Positions 1 through 6,395 of a DNA stretch of 8,908 bases are shown one piece after another; position 1 is the stretch's first letter; the number at the start of each line of letters is the position of its first letter. Where the stretch lies: assembly GCA_027328825.1 (NCBI GenBank), contig DAHWTK010000064.1, positions 1 through 8,908 on the forward strand. Direction: 5' to 3'. The DNA is from Nitrospirota bacterium (GTDB lineage: Bacteria > Nitrospirota > JACRHJ01). The position numbers and the translations under genes are program-made. The notes under the pieces are model-generated. The model saw only the letters and a program-made list of their open reading frames with translations, had not been told where the DNA came from and did not search any database.

Positions 1-14
1 ACGCGATATGCCAT
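1..14 (-). CDS. Start of an unidentified leftward gene (5' end only)
   Basis: Only the first four codons are inside the window; on the minus strand they read Met-Ala-Tyr-Arg. The call rests on the signals in front of it. A good Shine-Dalgarno (TAAGGAGA, complement of 21-28) lies 6 nt before the ATG. A near-consensus sigma-70 promoter lies at 52-80 on the same strand, giving a leader of about 30 nt. The gene is divergent from the DUF2795 gene at 222. The product cannot be named from four residues. Confidence 0.6.
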
Positions 15-51
15 GATATTTCTCCTTAATTAATGAATAAACCGAAAGGAA

Positions 52-80
52 AATATATCTTGAGCGGGGCGGGAAGTCAA
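52..80 (-). promoter_or_regulatory. Sigma-70 promoter of the leftward gene at the left edge
   Basis: Read on the minus strand, -35 TTGACT (complement of 75-80) is followed by a 17-nt spacer and -10 TATATT (complement of 52-57). Each box matches the consensus at 5 of 6 positions. Transcription would begin near position 45, about 30 nt before the ATG at 14. It lies back to back with the rightward promoter at 96-123, so the two -35 boxes are only about 15 bp apart and a single regulator could affect both. Confidence 0.6.
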
Positions 81-95
81 CAGAAAAGGGTCGCC

Positions 96-123
96 TTGCC
101 AAATCCGGGCGAGTTGTTATACT
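96..123 (+). promoter_or_regulatory. Sigma-70 promoter of the DUF2795 gene
   Basis: -35 TTGCCA (96-101), a 16-nt spacer and -10 TATACT (118-123); each box has 5 of 6 consensus matches. The predicted start site is near 130, leaving a leader of about 90 nt before the ATG at 222. That is longer than a ribosome-binding site requires. Confidence 0.5.
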
Positions 124-128
124 TGAAA

Positions 129-140
129 AAAGGCGCCTTT
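129..140. promoter_or_regulatory. Perfect 12-bp palindrome at the predicted start site
   Basis: AAAGGCGCCTTT is a perfect inverted repeat lying on the predicted +1 of the promoter at 96-123. That is where a repressor operator would sit, or a short hairpin at the mRNA 5' end. A 7-bp direct repeat CGGATTA also occurs in the leader at 171-177 and 191-197, exactly 20 bp (two helical turns) apart. No known regulator site was recognised, so a regulatory role is inference from position and symmetry. Confidence 0.3.
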
Positions 141-221
141 CGAGGTGGGTGTTGCAATGGCGGCTCTATTCGGATTATTGAATGGGTTGCCGGATTACGC
201 GTCAATTACAGGAGGTAAAAT

Positions 222-473
222 ATGCCGAAACAGAGCGAACAGGGCGAACACGGCGAGCACGGCAGGGTAAAAGGCCAGTCTCCGGCCAATATTACTCAGC
301 ATCTCAAAGGGATGAATTTCCCTTGCAGCAAGAACGACTTGATTAAACACGCCAAGCAGAATGACGCCGACCACTCGGTAATGACGCTGCTCCAGAACAT
401 GCCGGACAGGCAGTACGCGAGCATGGCCGACGTAATGAAGAGCTACGATGAGGCGAGGGAAGAGGCGGCTTAA
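222..473 (+). CDS. Small DUF2795 family protein, 83 aa
   Basis: A small soluble protein with no signal peptide or membrane segment. Residues 1-18 are polar, rich in Gly, Glu, His and Gln, and probably disordered. Residues 22-80 match the DUF2795 pattern: an 'AN(I)xxxLKG' opening, 'P.SK.DLI.HA', a middle helix, then 'LQNMPDRQYASMADV' where family members have 'LpdreY.spadV'. The function of the family is unknown; stress-related or DNA-associated roles are only conjecture. The start is secure, with AGGAGG seven nt before the ATG. The gene stands alone, with its own promoter at 96-123 and tandem hairpins after the stop, so it is probably a highly expressed monocistronic transcript. The next gene, guaB, appears unrelated in role. 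Confidence 0.85.
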   Translation: MPKQSEQGEHGEHGRVKGQSPANITQHLKGMNFPCSKNDLIKHAKQNDADHSVMTLLQNMPDRQYASMADVMKSYDEAREEAA

Positions 474-491
474 CCGGACAAAGTCGCCTGG

Positions 492-511
492 CCCCCCGTT
501 TTCACGGGGGG
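492..511 (+). other. GC-rich hairpin after the DUF2795 gene
   Basis: CCCCCCG (492-498) pairs with CGGGGGG (505-511) around the 6-nt loop TTTTCA. It gives a 7-bp, all-GC stem starting 18 nt after the stop codon. No T-run follows it, so it is not a classical intrinsic terminator by itself. It may protect the 3' end of the mRNA or cooperate with the terminator 17 nt further on. Confidence 0.55.
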
Positions 512-527
512 TGACAATCAGCGCTTC

Positions 528-553
528 AGCCCCGGTTTATCCGGGGCTTTTTT
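528..553 (+). terminator. Rho-independent terminator after the DUF2795 gene
   Basis: AGCCCCGG (528-535) pairs with CCGGGGCT (541-548) around the loop TTTAT, and a run of six T (548-553) follows directly. This is a textbook intrinsic terminator. It separates the DUF2795 transcript from guaB, which therefore needs its own promoter. Confidence 0.88.
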
Positions 554-554
554 A

Positions 555-583
555 TTGCATGAGAATGTTTTTTGTGTTAGATT
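555..583 (+). promoter_or_regulatory. Candidate guaB promoter (extended -10)
   Basis: Between the terminator and guaB lies a weak -35 TTGCAT (555-560), a 17-nt spacer and -10 TAGATT (578-583), preceded by TG at 575-576 as in extended -10 promoters. Transcription would begin near 590, leaving a 40-nt leader. The leader contains a weak AT-rich hairpin (598-604 with 611-617) just before the Shine-Dalgarno. The boxes are poor, so the call leans on the need for a promoter after a strong terminator. Confidence 0.35.
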
Positions 584-630
584 TACAGATTCCACAAAAA
601 AGAACCGTCATTCTTTTAAAGGAGTCGTTT

Positions 631-2094
631 ATGCTCGATGAAAGCGTGAAGGAAGGTCTTACCTTTGACGACGTGCTGCTTCTGCCCGGAAAGTCCGAGA
701 TTCTGCCGAAAGACGTTGACACCAGAACCCGTCTTACAAAAGAGATAGACATCAATATCCCGATAGTATCCGCCGCGATGGATACCGTTACAGAGGCGAG
801 GCTCGCCATAGCGATCGCGCAGGAAGGCGGGATAGGCATAATCCATAAGGCCATGCCCATAGAAAAGCAGGCCATAGAGGTGGACAAGGTAAAGCGCTCC
901 GAGTCCGGCATGATTGTGGACCCGATAACCATAGGCCCGGACAGCAAGATACGCGAGGCGCTGGAGCTTATGAGACGGTACCGCATATCCGGAGTCCCGG
1001 TCACGAAAAAAGGCAGGCTCCTCGGCATCCTTACAAACCGGGACCTGCGTTTCGAGACCAGGATGAACATAAAGGTCTCGGAGGTGATGACGAAAAAGAA
1101 CCTCGTTACCGCCCCTGTCGGGACGACGTTTGAGGACGCCATAAAGCTCCTGCACGAGCACAGGATAGAGAAGCTCCTGGTAATCGACAAAAATTATAGC
1201 CTAAAGGGTCTTATAACCATAAAGGACATAGAGAAGCGCATAAAGTATCCTAACGCCTGCAAGGACAGCCTTGGCAGACTCCGGGTCGGGGCGGCGGTCG
1301 GCGTCGGACACGACGGCATGGACAGGGCGGAGGCGCTCGTGAAGGCCGGCGCGGACGTGCTGGTCGTGGACACCGCGCACGGACACTCCAGGGGCGTGAT
1401 GGATACCGTGAAGAAGATAAAGAAGAAGTTCCCGGGCATACAGCTTATTGCCGGCAATATCGCCACGGGCGAGGCGGCGAAGGACCTGATAGAGGCCGGG
1501 GCGGACGGCATAAAAATAGGTATCGGCCCGGGGTCGATATGCACTACGAGGATTGTCGCCGGCGCGGGCGTTCCGCAGGTTACGGCAGTTGCGGACTGCT
1601 CCAAGGTTGCGGATAAATACGACGTTCCCGTTATAGCGGACGGCGGCATAAAATTCTCCGGCGACATAACCAAGGCCATCGCCGCCGGAGCCTCCGCGGT
1701 TATGATAGGCGGGCTTTTCGCGGGCACGGAGGAATCCCCCGGCGAGACAATTATCTACCAGGGCAGAAGCTACAAGGTATATCGCGGCATGGGCTCCATC
1801 GGCGCGATGGAATCCGGCAGCAAGGACAGGTATTTCCAGGAGCATGAGAGCGTAACGTCCAAGCTTGTCCCGGAGGGCATCGAGGGCAGGGTGCCATACA
1901 AGGGCACGCTTGCGGATTATGTCTTCCAGCTCGTCGGCGGCCTCAGGGCAGGCATGGGGTATACAGGCTGCACGACAATCCCGGAGCTTCGGGCCAAGGC
2001 GAAGTTCGTGAAGATCTCCGGCGCGGGCCTGAGGGAATCTCACGTGCACGATGTCGTCATCACGAAGGAAGCGCCGAATTACAGGATGGAATAA
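631..2094 (+). CDS. guaB: Inosine-5'-monophosphate dehydrogenase
   Basis: Cytosolic enzyme that oxidises IMP to XMP with NAD+, the committed step of GMP synthesis. The 487-aa length is normal for bacterial GuaB. The N-terminus 'GLTFDDVLLLPG' (residues 9-20) and 'SAAMDTVTE' (47-55) open the TIM barrel. Two CBS domains, the usual purine-nucleotide regulatory insert, occupy about 95-205. The catalytic loop 'GPGSICTTRIV' puts the nucleophile at Cys304. Phosphate-binding loops 'ADGGI' and 'MIGG' follow, then 'MGSIGAM' and the Arg400-Tyr401 dyad of the mobile flap that activates water. AAAGGAG six nt upstream fixes the ATG at 631. An in-frame ATG at 448 would run back through the terminator into the DUF2795 gene and is rejected. 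It heads the guaB-rluB pair, with rluB starting at the next base. Confidence 0.97.
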   Translation: MLDESVKEGLTFDDVLLLPGKSEILPKDVDTRTRLTKEIDINIPIVSAAMDTVTEARLAIAIAQEGGIGIIHKAMPIEKQAIEVDKVKRSESGMIVDPITIGPDSKIREALELMRRYRISGVPVTKKGRLLGILTNRDLRFETRMNIKVSEVMTKKNLVTAPVGTTFEDAIKLLHEHRIEKLLVIDKNYSLKGLITIKDIEKRIKYPNACKDSLGRLRVGAAVGVGHDGMDRAEALVKAGADVLVVDTAHGHSRGVMDTVKKIKKKFPGIQLIAGNIATGEAAKDLIEAGADGIKIGIGPGSICTTRIVAGAGVPQVTAVADCSKVADKYDVPVIADGGIKFSGDITKAIAAGASAVMIGGLFAGTEESPGETIIYQGRSYKVYRGMGSIGAMESGSKDRYFQEHESVTSKLVPEGIEGRVPYKGTLADYVFQLVGGLRAGMGYTGCTTIPELRAKAKFVKISGAGLRESHVHDVVITKEAPNYRME

Positions 2095-2868
2095 TTGCTG
2101 GAACGCATTCAGAAAATCCTGTCCGCCGCCGGCATCTGCTCCCGCAGGGAGGCCGAAGAGCTTATTCTCGAAGGAAAGGTGCGCGTGAACGGGCACGTCG
2201 TGAACGAGCTCGGCCAGAAGGCGGACCCGGAAAATGACGTCATAAAGGTCGGAACCCGTGTCGTTGGCCGGGAACCCGACAAAAAAATCTACCTTCTCCT
2301 GAACAAGCCCAGGGGCTATGTTACGACCACGAAAGACCCGCAAGGCCGGAAGACCGTCATGGAGCTTCTTGGCAAGAACAGCCGGGCGACCGGCGGCGCG
2401 CGCGTCTATCCCGTGGGCAGGCTGGATTACGACAGCGAGGGGTTGCTGCTATTGACCAACGACGGCGATTTCGCCAATGCCATGATGCACCCGTCGAAAG
2501 AGGTGCAGAAGACTTACGAGGTAAAAGTCAAGGGCGTTATGGACGATGCGGCGCTTAAACGTCTGGCTGCCGGTATCCGTCTTTCGGACGGCATGACGGC
2601 CCCGGCCCGGGTCAGGAAGATGAAGCTCGTGGAATCCAATTCCTGGATAGAAATTACCATACACGAGGGCAGGAACCGGCAGGTGCGGCGCATGTGCGAG
2701 AGCCTGGGGCACCCGGTAATGAAGCTCAAGAGAACAAAAATCGGCCCGGCGAGTCTCGGCGCGATTCCCGCGGGAGCATACCGGGAGCTTACGCCGTCCG
2801 AGGTGCGGGCGCTGCTCCGGGCTGCGGGGAAAAGCGTCGGAAGAGCCACAAGCGTCAATACAGCATAA
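2095..2868 (+). CDS. rluB: RluB/RsuA-family rRNA pseudouridine synthase
   Basis: Converts a specific uridine of rRNA to pseudouridine; RluB of E. coli acts on U2605 of 23S rRNA. The 257-aa protein has an N-terminal S4 RNA-binding domain (about 3-50, 'RIQKILSAAGICSRREAEELI', 'VRVNG') and a catalytic domain with 'LLLNKPRGYVTT' (67-78). The active-site motif 'GRLDYDSEGLLLLTNDG' puts the catalytic Asp at 111. The C-terminal 'EGRNRQVRRMCESLGHPV' is the RsuA/RluB/RluE/RluF signature. Translation starts at a TTG directly after the guaB TAA, with AGGA inside the guaB end as the likely ribosome site, implying translational coupling. RluB is favoured over RsuA by the basic 'KLKRTKIGPASLG' tail segment, but the exact target uridine cannot be settled here. 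Confidence 0.88.
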   Translation: MLERIQKILSAAGICSRREAEELILEGKVRVNGHVVNELGQKADPENDVIKVGTRVVGREPDKKIYLLLNKPRGYVTTTKDPQGRKTVMELLGKNSRATGGARVYPVGRLDYDSEGLLLLTNDGDFANAMMHPSKEVQKTYEVKVKGVMDDAALKRLAAGIRLSDGMTAPARVRKMKLVESNSWIEITIHEGRNRQVRRMCESLGHPVMKLKRTKIGPASLGAIPAGAYRELTPSEVRALLRAAGKSVGRATSVNTA

Positions 2869-2872
2869 AGGG

Positions 2873-2957
2873 GTCATTCCGAGCGGAGCCGAGGAATCCA
2901 CCTTTGACGTTAAAAAACGTAATCATCTGTGGGTCCCTCCGCTCCGGTCGGGACGAC
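2873..2957. repeat. Imperfect palindromic element between rluB and aspS
   Basis: Two 27-nt arms, 2873-2899 (beginning GTCATTCCGAGC) and 2931-2957 (ending GGTCGGGACGAC), are inverted copies of each other. About 20 of 27 positions pair, and several mismatches are G-U tolerant. The 31-nt centre (2900-2930) contains a smaller hairpin, ACGTT (2907-2911) with AACGT (2916-2920). From memory, palindromes built on this 'TCATTCCGAGCG...GAGGAAT' arm are interspersed in many bacterial genomes, so this looks like one copy of a REP- or MITE-like family. It fills nearly all of the 110-bp rluB-aspS gap and would be in the transcript. Confidence 0.65.
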
Positions 2958-2978
2958 AAATTTAACCGGAGTATAAAC

Positions 2979-4748
2979 TTGAACCTGAAACGTACTCACG
3001 ACTGCGGGAGCCTGCGGGCGGCGGACGCCGGTAAGGAAGTCGTCCTTGCGGGATGGGTTGATACCCGGCGCGACCACGGCGGTCTTATATTCATAGACCT
3101 GCGTGACAGGGCGGGGATTACCCAGATTGCATTCAGCGCGGATACCGACCAGGCTGCTCTTTCCACTGCCGACAGGGTTCGCTCGGAATATGTCGCCGCC
3201 GTAAAAGGCAAGGTTTACTTGAGGCCGGAAGGGACGGCGAACCCGGATCTTCCAACGGGCGAGATTGAAGTATATATAAATGAAATCGAGATACTTAATA
3301 CGTCCAAGACTCCGCCGTTTCCTTTGACAGACGACACCGACGCCTCGGAGGTGCTGAGGCTCAAATACCGCTATCTCGACCTTCGCAGGAGGCCGCTTCT
3401 GAAATCCCTCATGACGCGGCACAGGATATGTTCGGTAGTCCGGAATTATCTTGATAAAGAGGCGTTTATAGAAGTCGAGACCCCGATGCTGACCAAAAGC
3501 ACGCCTGAAGGCGCGCGGGACTATCTCGTTCCGTCAAGGGTGAATATCGGCAAGTTCTATGCGCTCCCGCAATCGCCGCAGCTCTTCAAGCAGATACTGA
3601 TGGTCTCCGGTTTCGAGAGATATTACCAGATTGTGAAGTGTTTCCGGGACGAAGACCTGAGGGCCGACCGCCAGCCGGAGTTCACACAGATAGACATGGA
3701 GATGTCATTCATAAATGAAGAGGATATATATTCTCTTATCGAACGCATGATGAAGGACATATTCCACGAGATAAAAGGAATCGATTTACCGATACCGTTC
3801 CCAAGGATGAACTATGCCGACGCGATGGAGAAATACGGCTCGGACAAGCCGGACACACGCTTCGGGCTGGAGCTTAAAAATTTATCCGAGATTGTTAAGA
3901 CGACGCAGTTTCAGGTAATGAAGGGCGCGCTGGCGGCGGGCGGCGTTGTGAAGGGGATGAACGCCAAGGGTCTGGCGGGCATGTCGCGGAAGGAAATCGA
4001 AGACCTGACAAACACCGCAATATCCTTCGGGGCGAAGGGATTGGCGTGGATGAAGGTGACGGCAGCGGGGTTAGAGTCTCCGATAAAGAAATTCTTCGAC
4101 GACGGCACACTTTCGGAAATATCAAGAGTCCTTGATGCTAAGGACGGCGACCTGCTCGTCTTCGTCGCGGACAGAAAGAAAGTCGCGGACGACGTCCTGG
4201 GCAGGCTCCGGCTTGAAGTCGCCAAGAGGCTTGAATTGATAGACGACTCGAAGTTCAATTTTCTATGGGTGACGGACTTCCCGCAGTTCGAATACAACGA
4301 GGACGAGAAGCGGTGGGAGGCCATGCATCACCCGTTTACTGCGCCGAGACCCGAGGACGTTCCGCTTCTGCTGAGCGACCCGGAAAAAGTAAAGGCGCGG
4401 GCGTACGATCTTGTGTTAAACGGAAGCGAAGTCGGTGGCGGGAGCATCCGTATACACAGGATGGATGTTCAGTCGGCAATGTTCACGGCGCTTGGGATAG
4501 ACGAGGCGCGGGCTAAAGAGAGATTCGGGTTCCTGCTCGAAGCGCTGGAATACGGCGCGCCGCCGCACGGAGGCATCGCGTTCGGTCTGGACAGGCTGGC
4601 CATGATACTCACGGGCGCGGAATCCATCCGTGATGTCATCGCGTTCCCGAAGACGCAGAAGGCGACGGATATTATGACCGACGCGCCGTCTGACGTGGAC
4701 AATGCCCAACTTCGGGAACTGCACATAAAGCGTGACGTGGTGACGTAA
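2979..4748 (+). CDS. aspS: Aspartyl-tRNA synthetase, probably non-discriminating type
   Basis: Class II cytosolic synthetase charging tRNA with aspartate. At 589 aa it is the normal bacterial size. An OB-fold anticodon domain (1-105, 'GWVDTRRDHGGLIFIDLRDR') precedes the catalytic core. Motif 1 is near 'FIEVETPML' (163-171), with 'GARDYLVPSR' and 'ALPQSPQLFKQ' after it. Motif 2 is 'FRDEDLRADRQPEFTQID' (222-239), then a GAD insertion domain. Motif 3 is 'GGIAFGLDR' (531-539), with the ATP-binding Arg539. The start is TTG at 2979: GGAG lies 7 nt upstream and the protein then begins just before 'KRTHDCG', as the family does. The in-frame ATG at 2694 lies inside rluB and is rejected. His33 and Gly85 in the anticodon domain match residues typical of AspRS that also charge tRNA-Asn. 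It follows rluB in the same direction and may be cotranscribed with it. Confidence 0.96.
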   Translation: MNLKRTHDCGSLRAADAGKEVVLAGWVDTRRDHGGLIFIDLRDRAGITQIAFSADTDQAALSTADRVRSEYVAAVKGKVYLRPEGTANPDLPTGEIEVYINEIEILNTSKTPPFPLTDDTDASEVLRLKYRYLDLRRRPLLKSLMTRHRICSVVRNYLDKEAFIEVETPMLTKSTPEGARDYLVPSRVNIGKFYALPQSPQLFKQILMVSGFERYYQIVKCFRDEDLRADRQPEFTQIDMEMSFINEEDIYSLIERMMKDIFHEIKGIDLPIPFPRMNYADAMEKYGSDKPDTRFGLELKNLSEIVKTTQFQVMKGALAAGGVVKGMNAKGLAGMSRKEIEDLTNTAISFGAKGLAWMKVTAAGLESPIKKFFDDGTLSEISRVLDAKDGDLLVFVADRKKVADDVLGRLRLEVAKRLELIDDSKFNFLWVTDFPQFEYNEDEKRWEAMHHPFTAPRPEDVPLLLSDPEKVKARAYDLVLNGSEVGGGSIRIHRMDVQSAMFTALGIDEARAKERFGFLLEALEYGAPPHGGIAFGLDRLAMILTGAESIRDVIAFPKTQKATDIMTDAPSDVDNAQLRELHIKRDVVT

Positions 4749-4754
4749 TTTAAA

Positions 4755-4777
4755 CCCCTCGCCCTTTGGGAGAGGGG
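4755..4777. terminator. Hairpin between the convergent aspS and GH57 genes
   Basis: CCCCTC-G-CCC (4755-4764) pairs with GGG-A-GAGGGG (4768-4777) around a 3-nt TTT loop, with one G/A mismatch. It starts 6 nt after the aspS stop and 17 nt beyond the GH57 stop, so it can act on transcripts from both sides. No T-run follows on the plus strand and only a short AT stretch follows on the minus strand, so it may be a transcription roadblock or a 3'-end stabiliser. The minus-strand reading resembles the common interspersed 'CCCCTCTCCC...GGGCGAGGGG' repeat, hence possibly another REP-like copy. Confidence 0.5.
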
Positions 4778-4793
4778 CATGGGATGAGGGGGC

Positions 4794-6383
4794 TTACGCG
4801 TATACCTTGTAGTCCAGTTCCGGAAAGATATTGTCCCGGTTCTCCAGGTCTTCGAGAAATTTCCTGTCTATCTTTTTTTCGTTAATCATGGTGTAAAGCG
4901 CATTGAAGCTGTTGACGTGGTCTTTCGTGCGCTTTACCGCGTACTGCACCATTGTGCCGGTCTTCATTATGAACGCCCAGTCCGAGCTCTGCGCGAGAAG
5001 AAGCTCCCGTGCCGCCTGGTTCAGCGCGCGCAGCGCCAGGCCGTCTGCGTGATTGCCGGGGTTGTTGTTCCCGGCAAGCTCGACCATCCTCTGCGCCGCC
5101 TTGTGCAGATGCCTGTATACCCAGTCGTTGGAGCCTTCCAGCCAAACCTCGGCATAGCCTTTGTATCCCCACGACGAAAGCGACGGCGTGGCCTTCTGGT
5201 TCTTGGGGTTCTCGTCTAAGTATTCCATCGGCGTGATGGGGCGGATATTGTCCTGGTCGTAGTGCAGCTTCCTGAACAGGAAGTCCAGCCACTCCGGCCC
5301 CTCGAACCACCAGTGCCCGAAAAGCTCGGCATCGTAGGGAGATACGATTATGGGCTTTCTGTCCATGATGGAGAAGAGATATTCCGCCTGCTTCTCGCGG
5401 TTGAACATGAAATTACCGGCATGTTCCGCGGCCTTGCCGACGGCCCTGGCGCGGATATAGGGCTCCTTGTGTTCCGTAGACCCTGTAATCTGGTAATACT
5501 TTACGCCGAGGTTTGTCCTCGTGCCGTCGCCGTGCAGGTAGGGATGGATGTAGTCGTAGTCGAGGTCGAAGCCGATGTCCCTGTAGAAGTCCCTGTAGCA
5601 GTAATCGCCTGGATAACCTTCCTGCGCGCTCCAGACCTGCTTGGAGGACTCGAGGTCGCGTCCGAAGGCCGCGACGCCGTTCGGGCAGTATATGGGCGCG
5701 AAGACTCCGTATTTTGGCCTCGGAGAGCCGTAGAGGATGCCGTGGCTGTCCGTGAAGAAGAACTTTATGCCGTATTGTTTGAGTATCTCTTCAAGACCGG
5801 GATAATATCCGCACTCAGGGAGCCAGATACCTCTTGGCGGGCGGCCAAGATGTTTTTCGTAGTTCTGCGCGGCAATGGCAATCTGGGCGCGGACGGCGTT
5901 GGGGCTAAGCTCCATGAGCGGCAGGAAACCGTGCGTGGCGGCGCAGGTGATTATTTCGAGTTTTCCCATGTCCTGAAATTTTTTAAACGCGCTGACGAGG
6001 TTCCCGCCGTATTTCGTCTCGAAGATATACTTGCAGTTGTTGAACCGCTCACGATACATGCGGGCGAGCTCGTGGAACTGCGGCTGCCAGCGTGTGCGCT
6101 CCACCTCACTCTCTGAGAGTTGTATAAGCCGCGTGATATGGCGGAGATAGCGCTCCTGGAGAAACTGGTCCGTCAGCATTGCAATGAGCGTGGGGGTAAG
6201 GCTCATCGTGATGCGGAAGTCAACTCCGTCCGAGACGAGGGAATCGAAGACGTTTATCAGGGGGATGTAAGTCTCGCTGATGGCCTCGAAAAGCCAGTCT
6301 TCCTCAAGGAAATCCTCGTATTCCGGGTGTCTTACAAACGGAAGATGCGCGTGCAGAACTATAGATAGATAGCCCTTTTCCAA
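4794..6383 (-). CDS. GH57 1,4-alpha-glucan branching enzyme
   Basis: Cytosolic glycoside hydrolase family 57 enzyme that cuts alpha-1,4-glucan chains and rejoins them as alpha-1,6 branches (EC 2.4.1.18), building glycogen-like polymer. The 529-aa protein opens with 'GYLSIVLHAHLPFVRHPEY', the family's first conserved region. 'GIWLPECGYYPG' carries the catalytic nucleophile Glu190, and 'SPYDAELFGHWWFEGP' the acid/base Asp351. The 'EGYPGD' segment (255-260) is the loop that favours transfer over hydrolysis. A helical C-terminal region (about 420-529) completes the short form without the HhH tail of TK1436. The start chosen is TTG at 6383: AGAGG lies 8 nt upstream and the protein then begins MEKGYLS, close to the MKGYLT of homologues. 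A GTG at 6392 is in frame but overlaps that ribosome site. It is second in an operon, 12 bp after the DUF4912 gene. Confidence 0.92.
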   Translation of the reverse strand: MEKGYLSIVLHAHLPFVRHPEYEDFLEEDWLFEAISETYIPLINVFDSLVSDGVDFRITMSLTPTLIAMLTDQFLQERYLRHITRLIQLSESEVERTRWQPQFHELARMYRERFNNCKYIFETKYGGNLVSAFKKFQDMGKLEIITCAATHGFLPLMELSPNAVRAQIAIAAQNYEKHLGRPPRGIWLPECGYYPGLEEILKQYGIKFFFTDSHGILYGSPRPKYGVFAPIYCPNGVAAFGRDLESSKQVWSAQEGYPGDYCYRDFYRDIGFDLDYDYIHPYLHGDGTRTNLGVKYYQITGSTEHKEPYIRARAVGKAAEHAGNFMFNREKQAEYLFSIMDRKPIIVSPYDAELFGHWWFEGPEWLDFLFRKLHYDQDNIRPITPMEYLDENPKNQKATPSLSSWGYKGYAEVWLEGSNDWVYRHLHKAAQRMVELAGNNNPGNHADGLALRALNQAARELLLAQSSDWAFIMKTGTMVQYAVKRTKDHVNSFNALYTMINEKKIDRKFLEDLENRDNIFPELDYKVYA

Positions 6384-6395
6384 ACCCGACACCTC

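Noticed and set aside
33..218. Open frame of 61 codons on the plus strand left of the DUF2795 gene
   Set aside because: It has no ribosome site, overlaps both divergent promoters and resembles no family I recognise. The region is better explained as promoter and leader.
448..630. N-terminal extension of guaB from an in-frame ATG at 448
   Set aside because: It would overlap the DUF2795 coding end and translate through two hairpins. The ATG at 631 has AAAGGAG and gives the normal GuaB N-terminus.
1201..2343. Long minus-strand open frame (380 codons) opposite guaB and rluB
   Set aside because: It is the mirror of GC-rich guaB/rluB codons, spans two real genes and shows no recognisable domain or ribosome site.
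2873..2957. Palindromic element considered as a CRISPR repeat pair or a riboswitch for aspS
   Set aside because: There are only two arms and they are inverted rather than direct, with no spacer periodicity. No T-box features (specifier loop, AGGGTGG antiterminator motif) are present.
2694..2978. 95-codon N-terminal extension of aspS
   Set aside because: It lies inside rluB and the palindromic repeat in another frame. TTG at 2979 has a good ribosome site and gives the standard AspRS start.
5262..6116. Plus-strand open frame of 284 codons opposite the GH57 gene
   Set aside because: It is the complement of a clearly conserved GH57 catalytic region. The composition is Val/Arg/Glu-rich, as expected for antisense of this gene.
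6384..6392. GTG at 6392 as the GH57 start
   Set aside because: It overlaps the only ribosome site (AGAGG). TTG at 6383 has correct spacing and a homologue-like N-terminus. The GTG remains possible and would add three residues.
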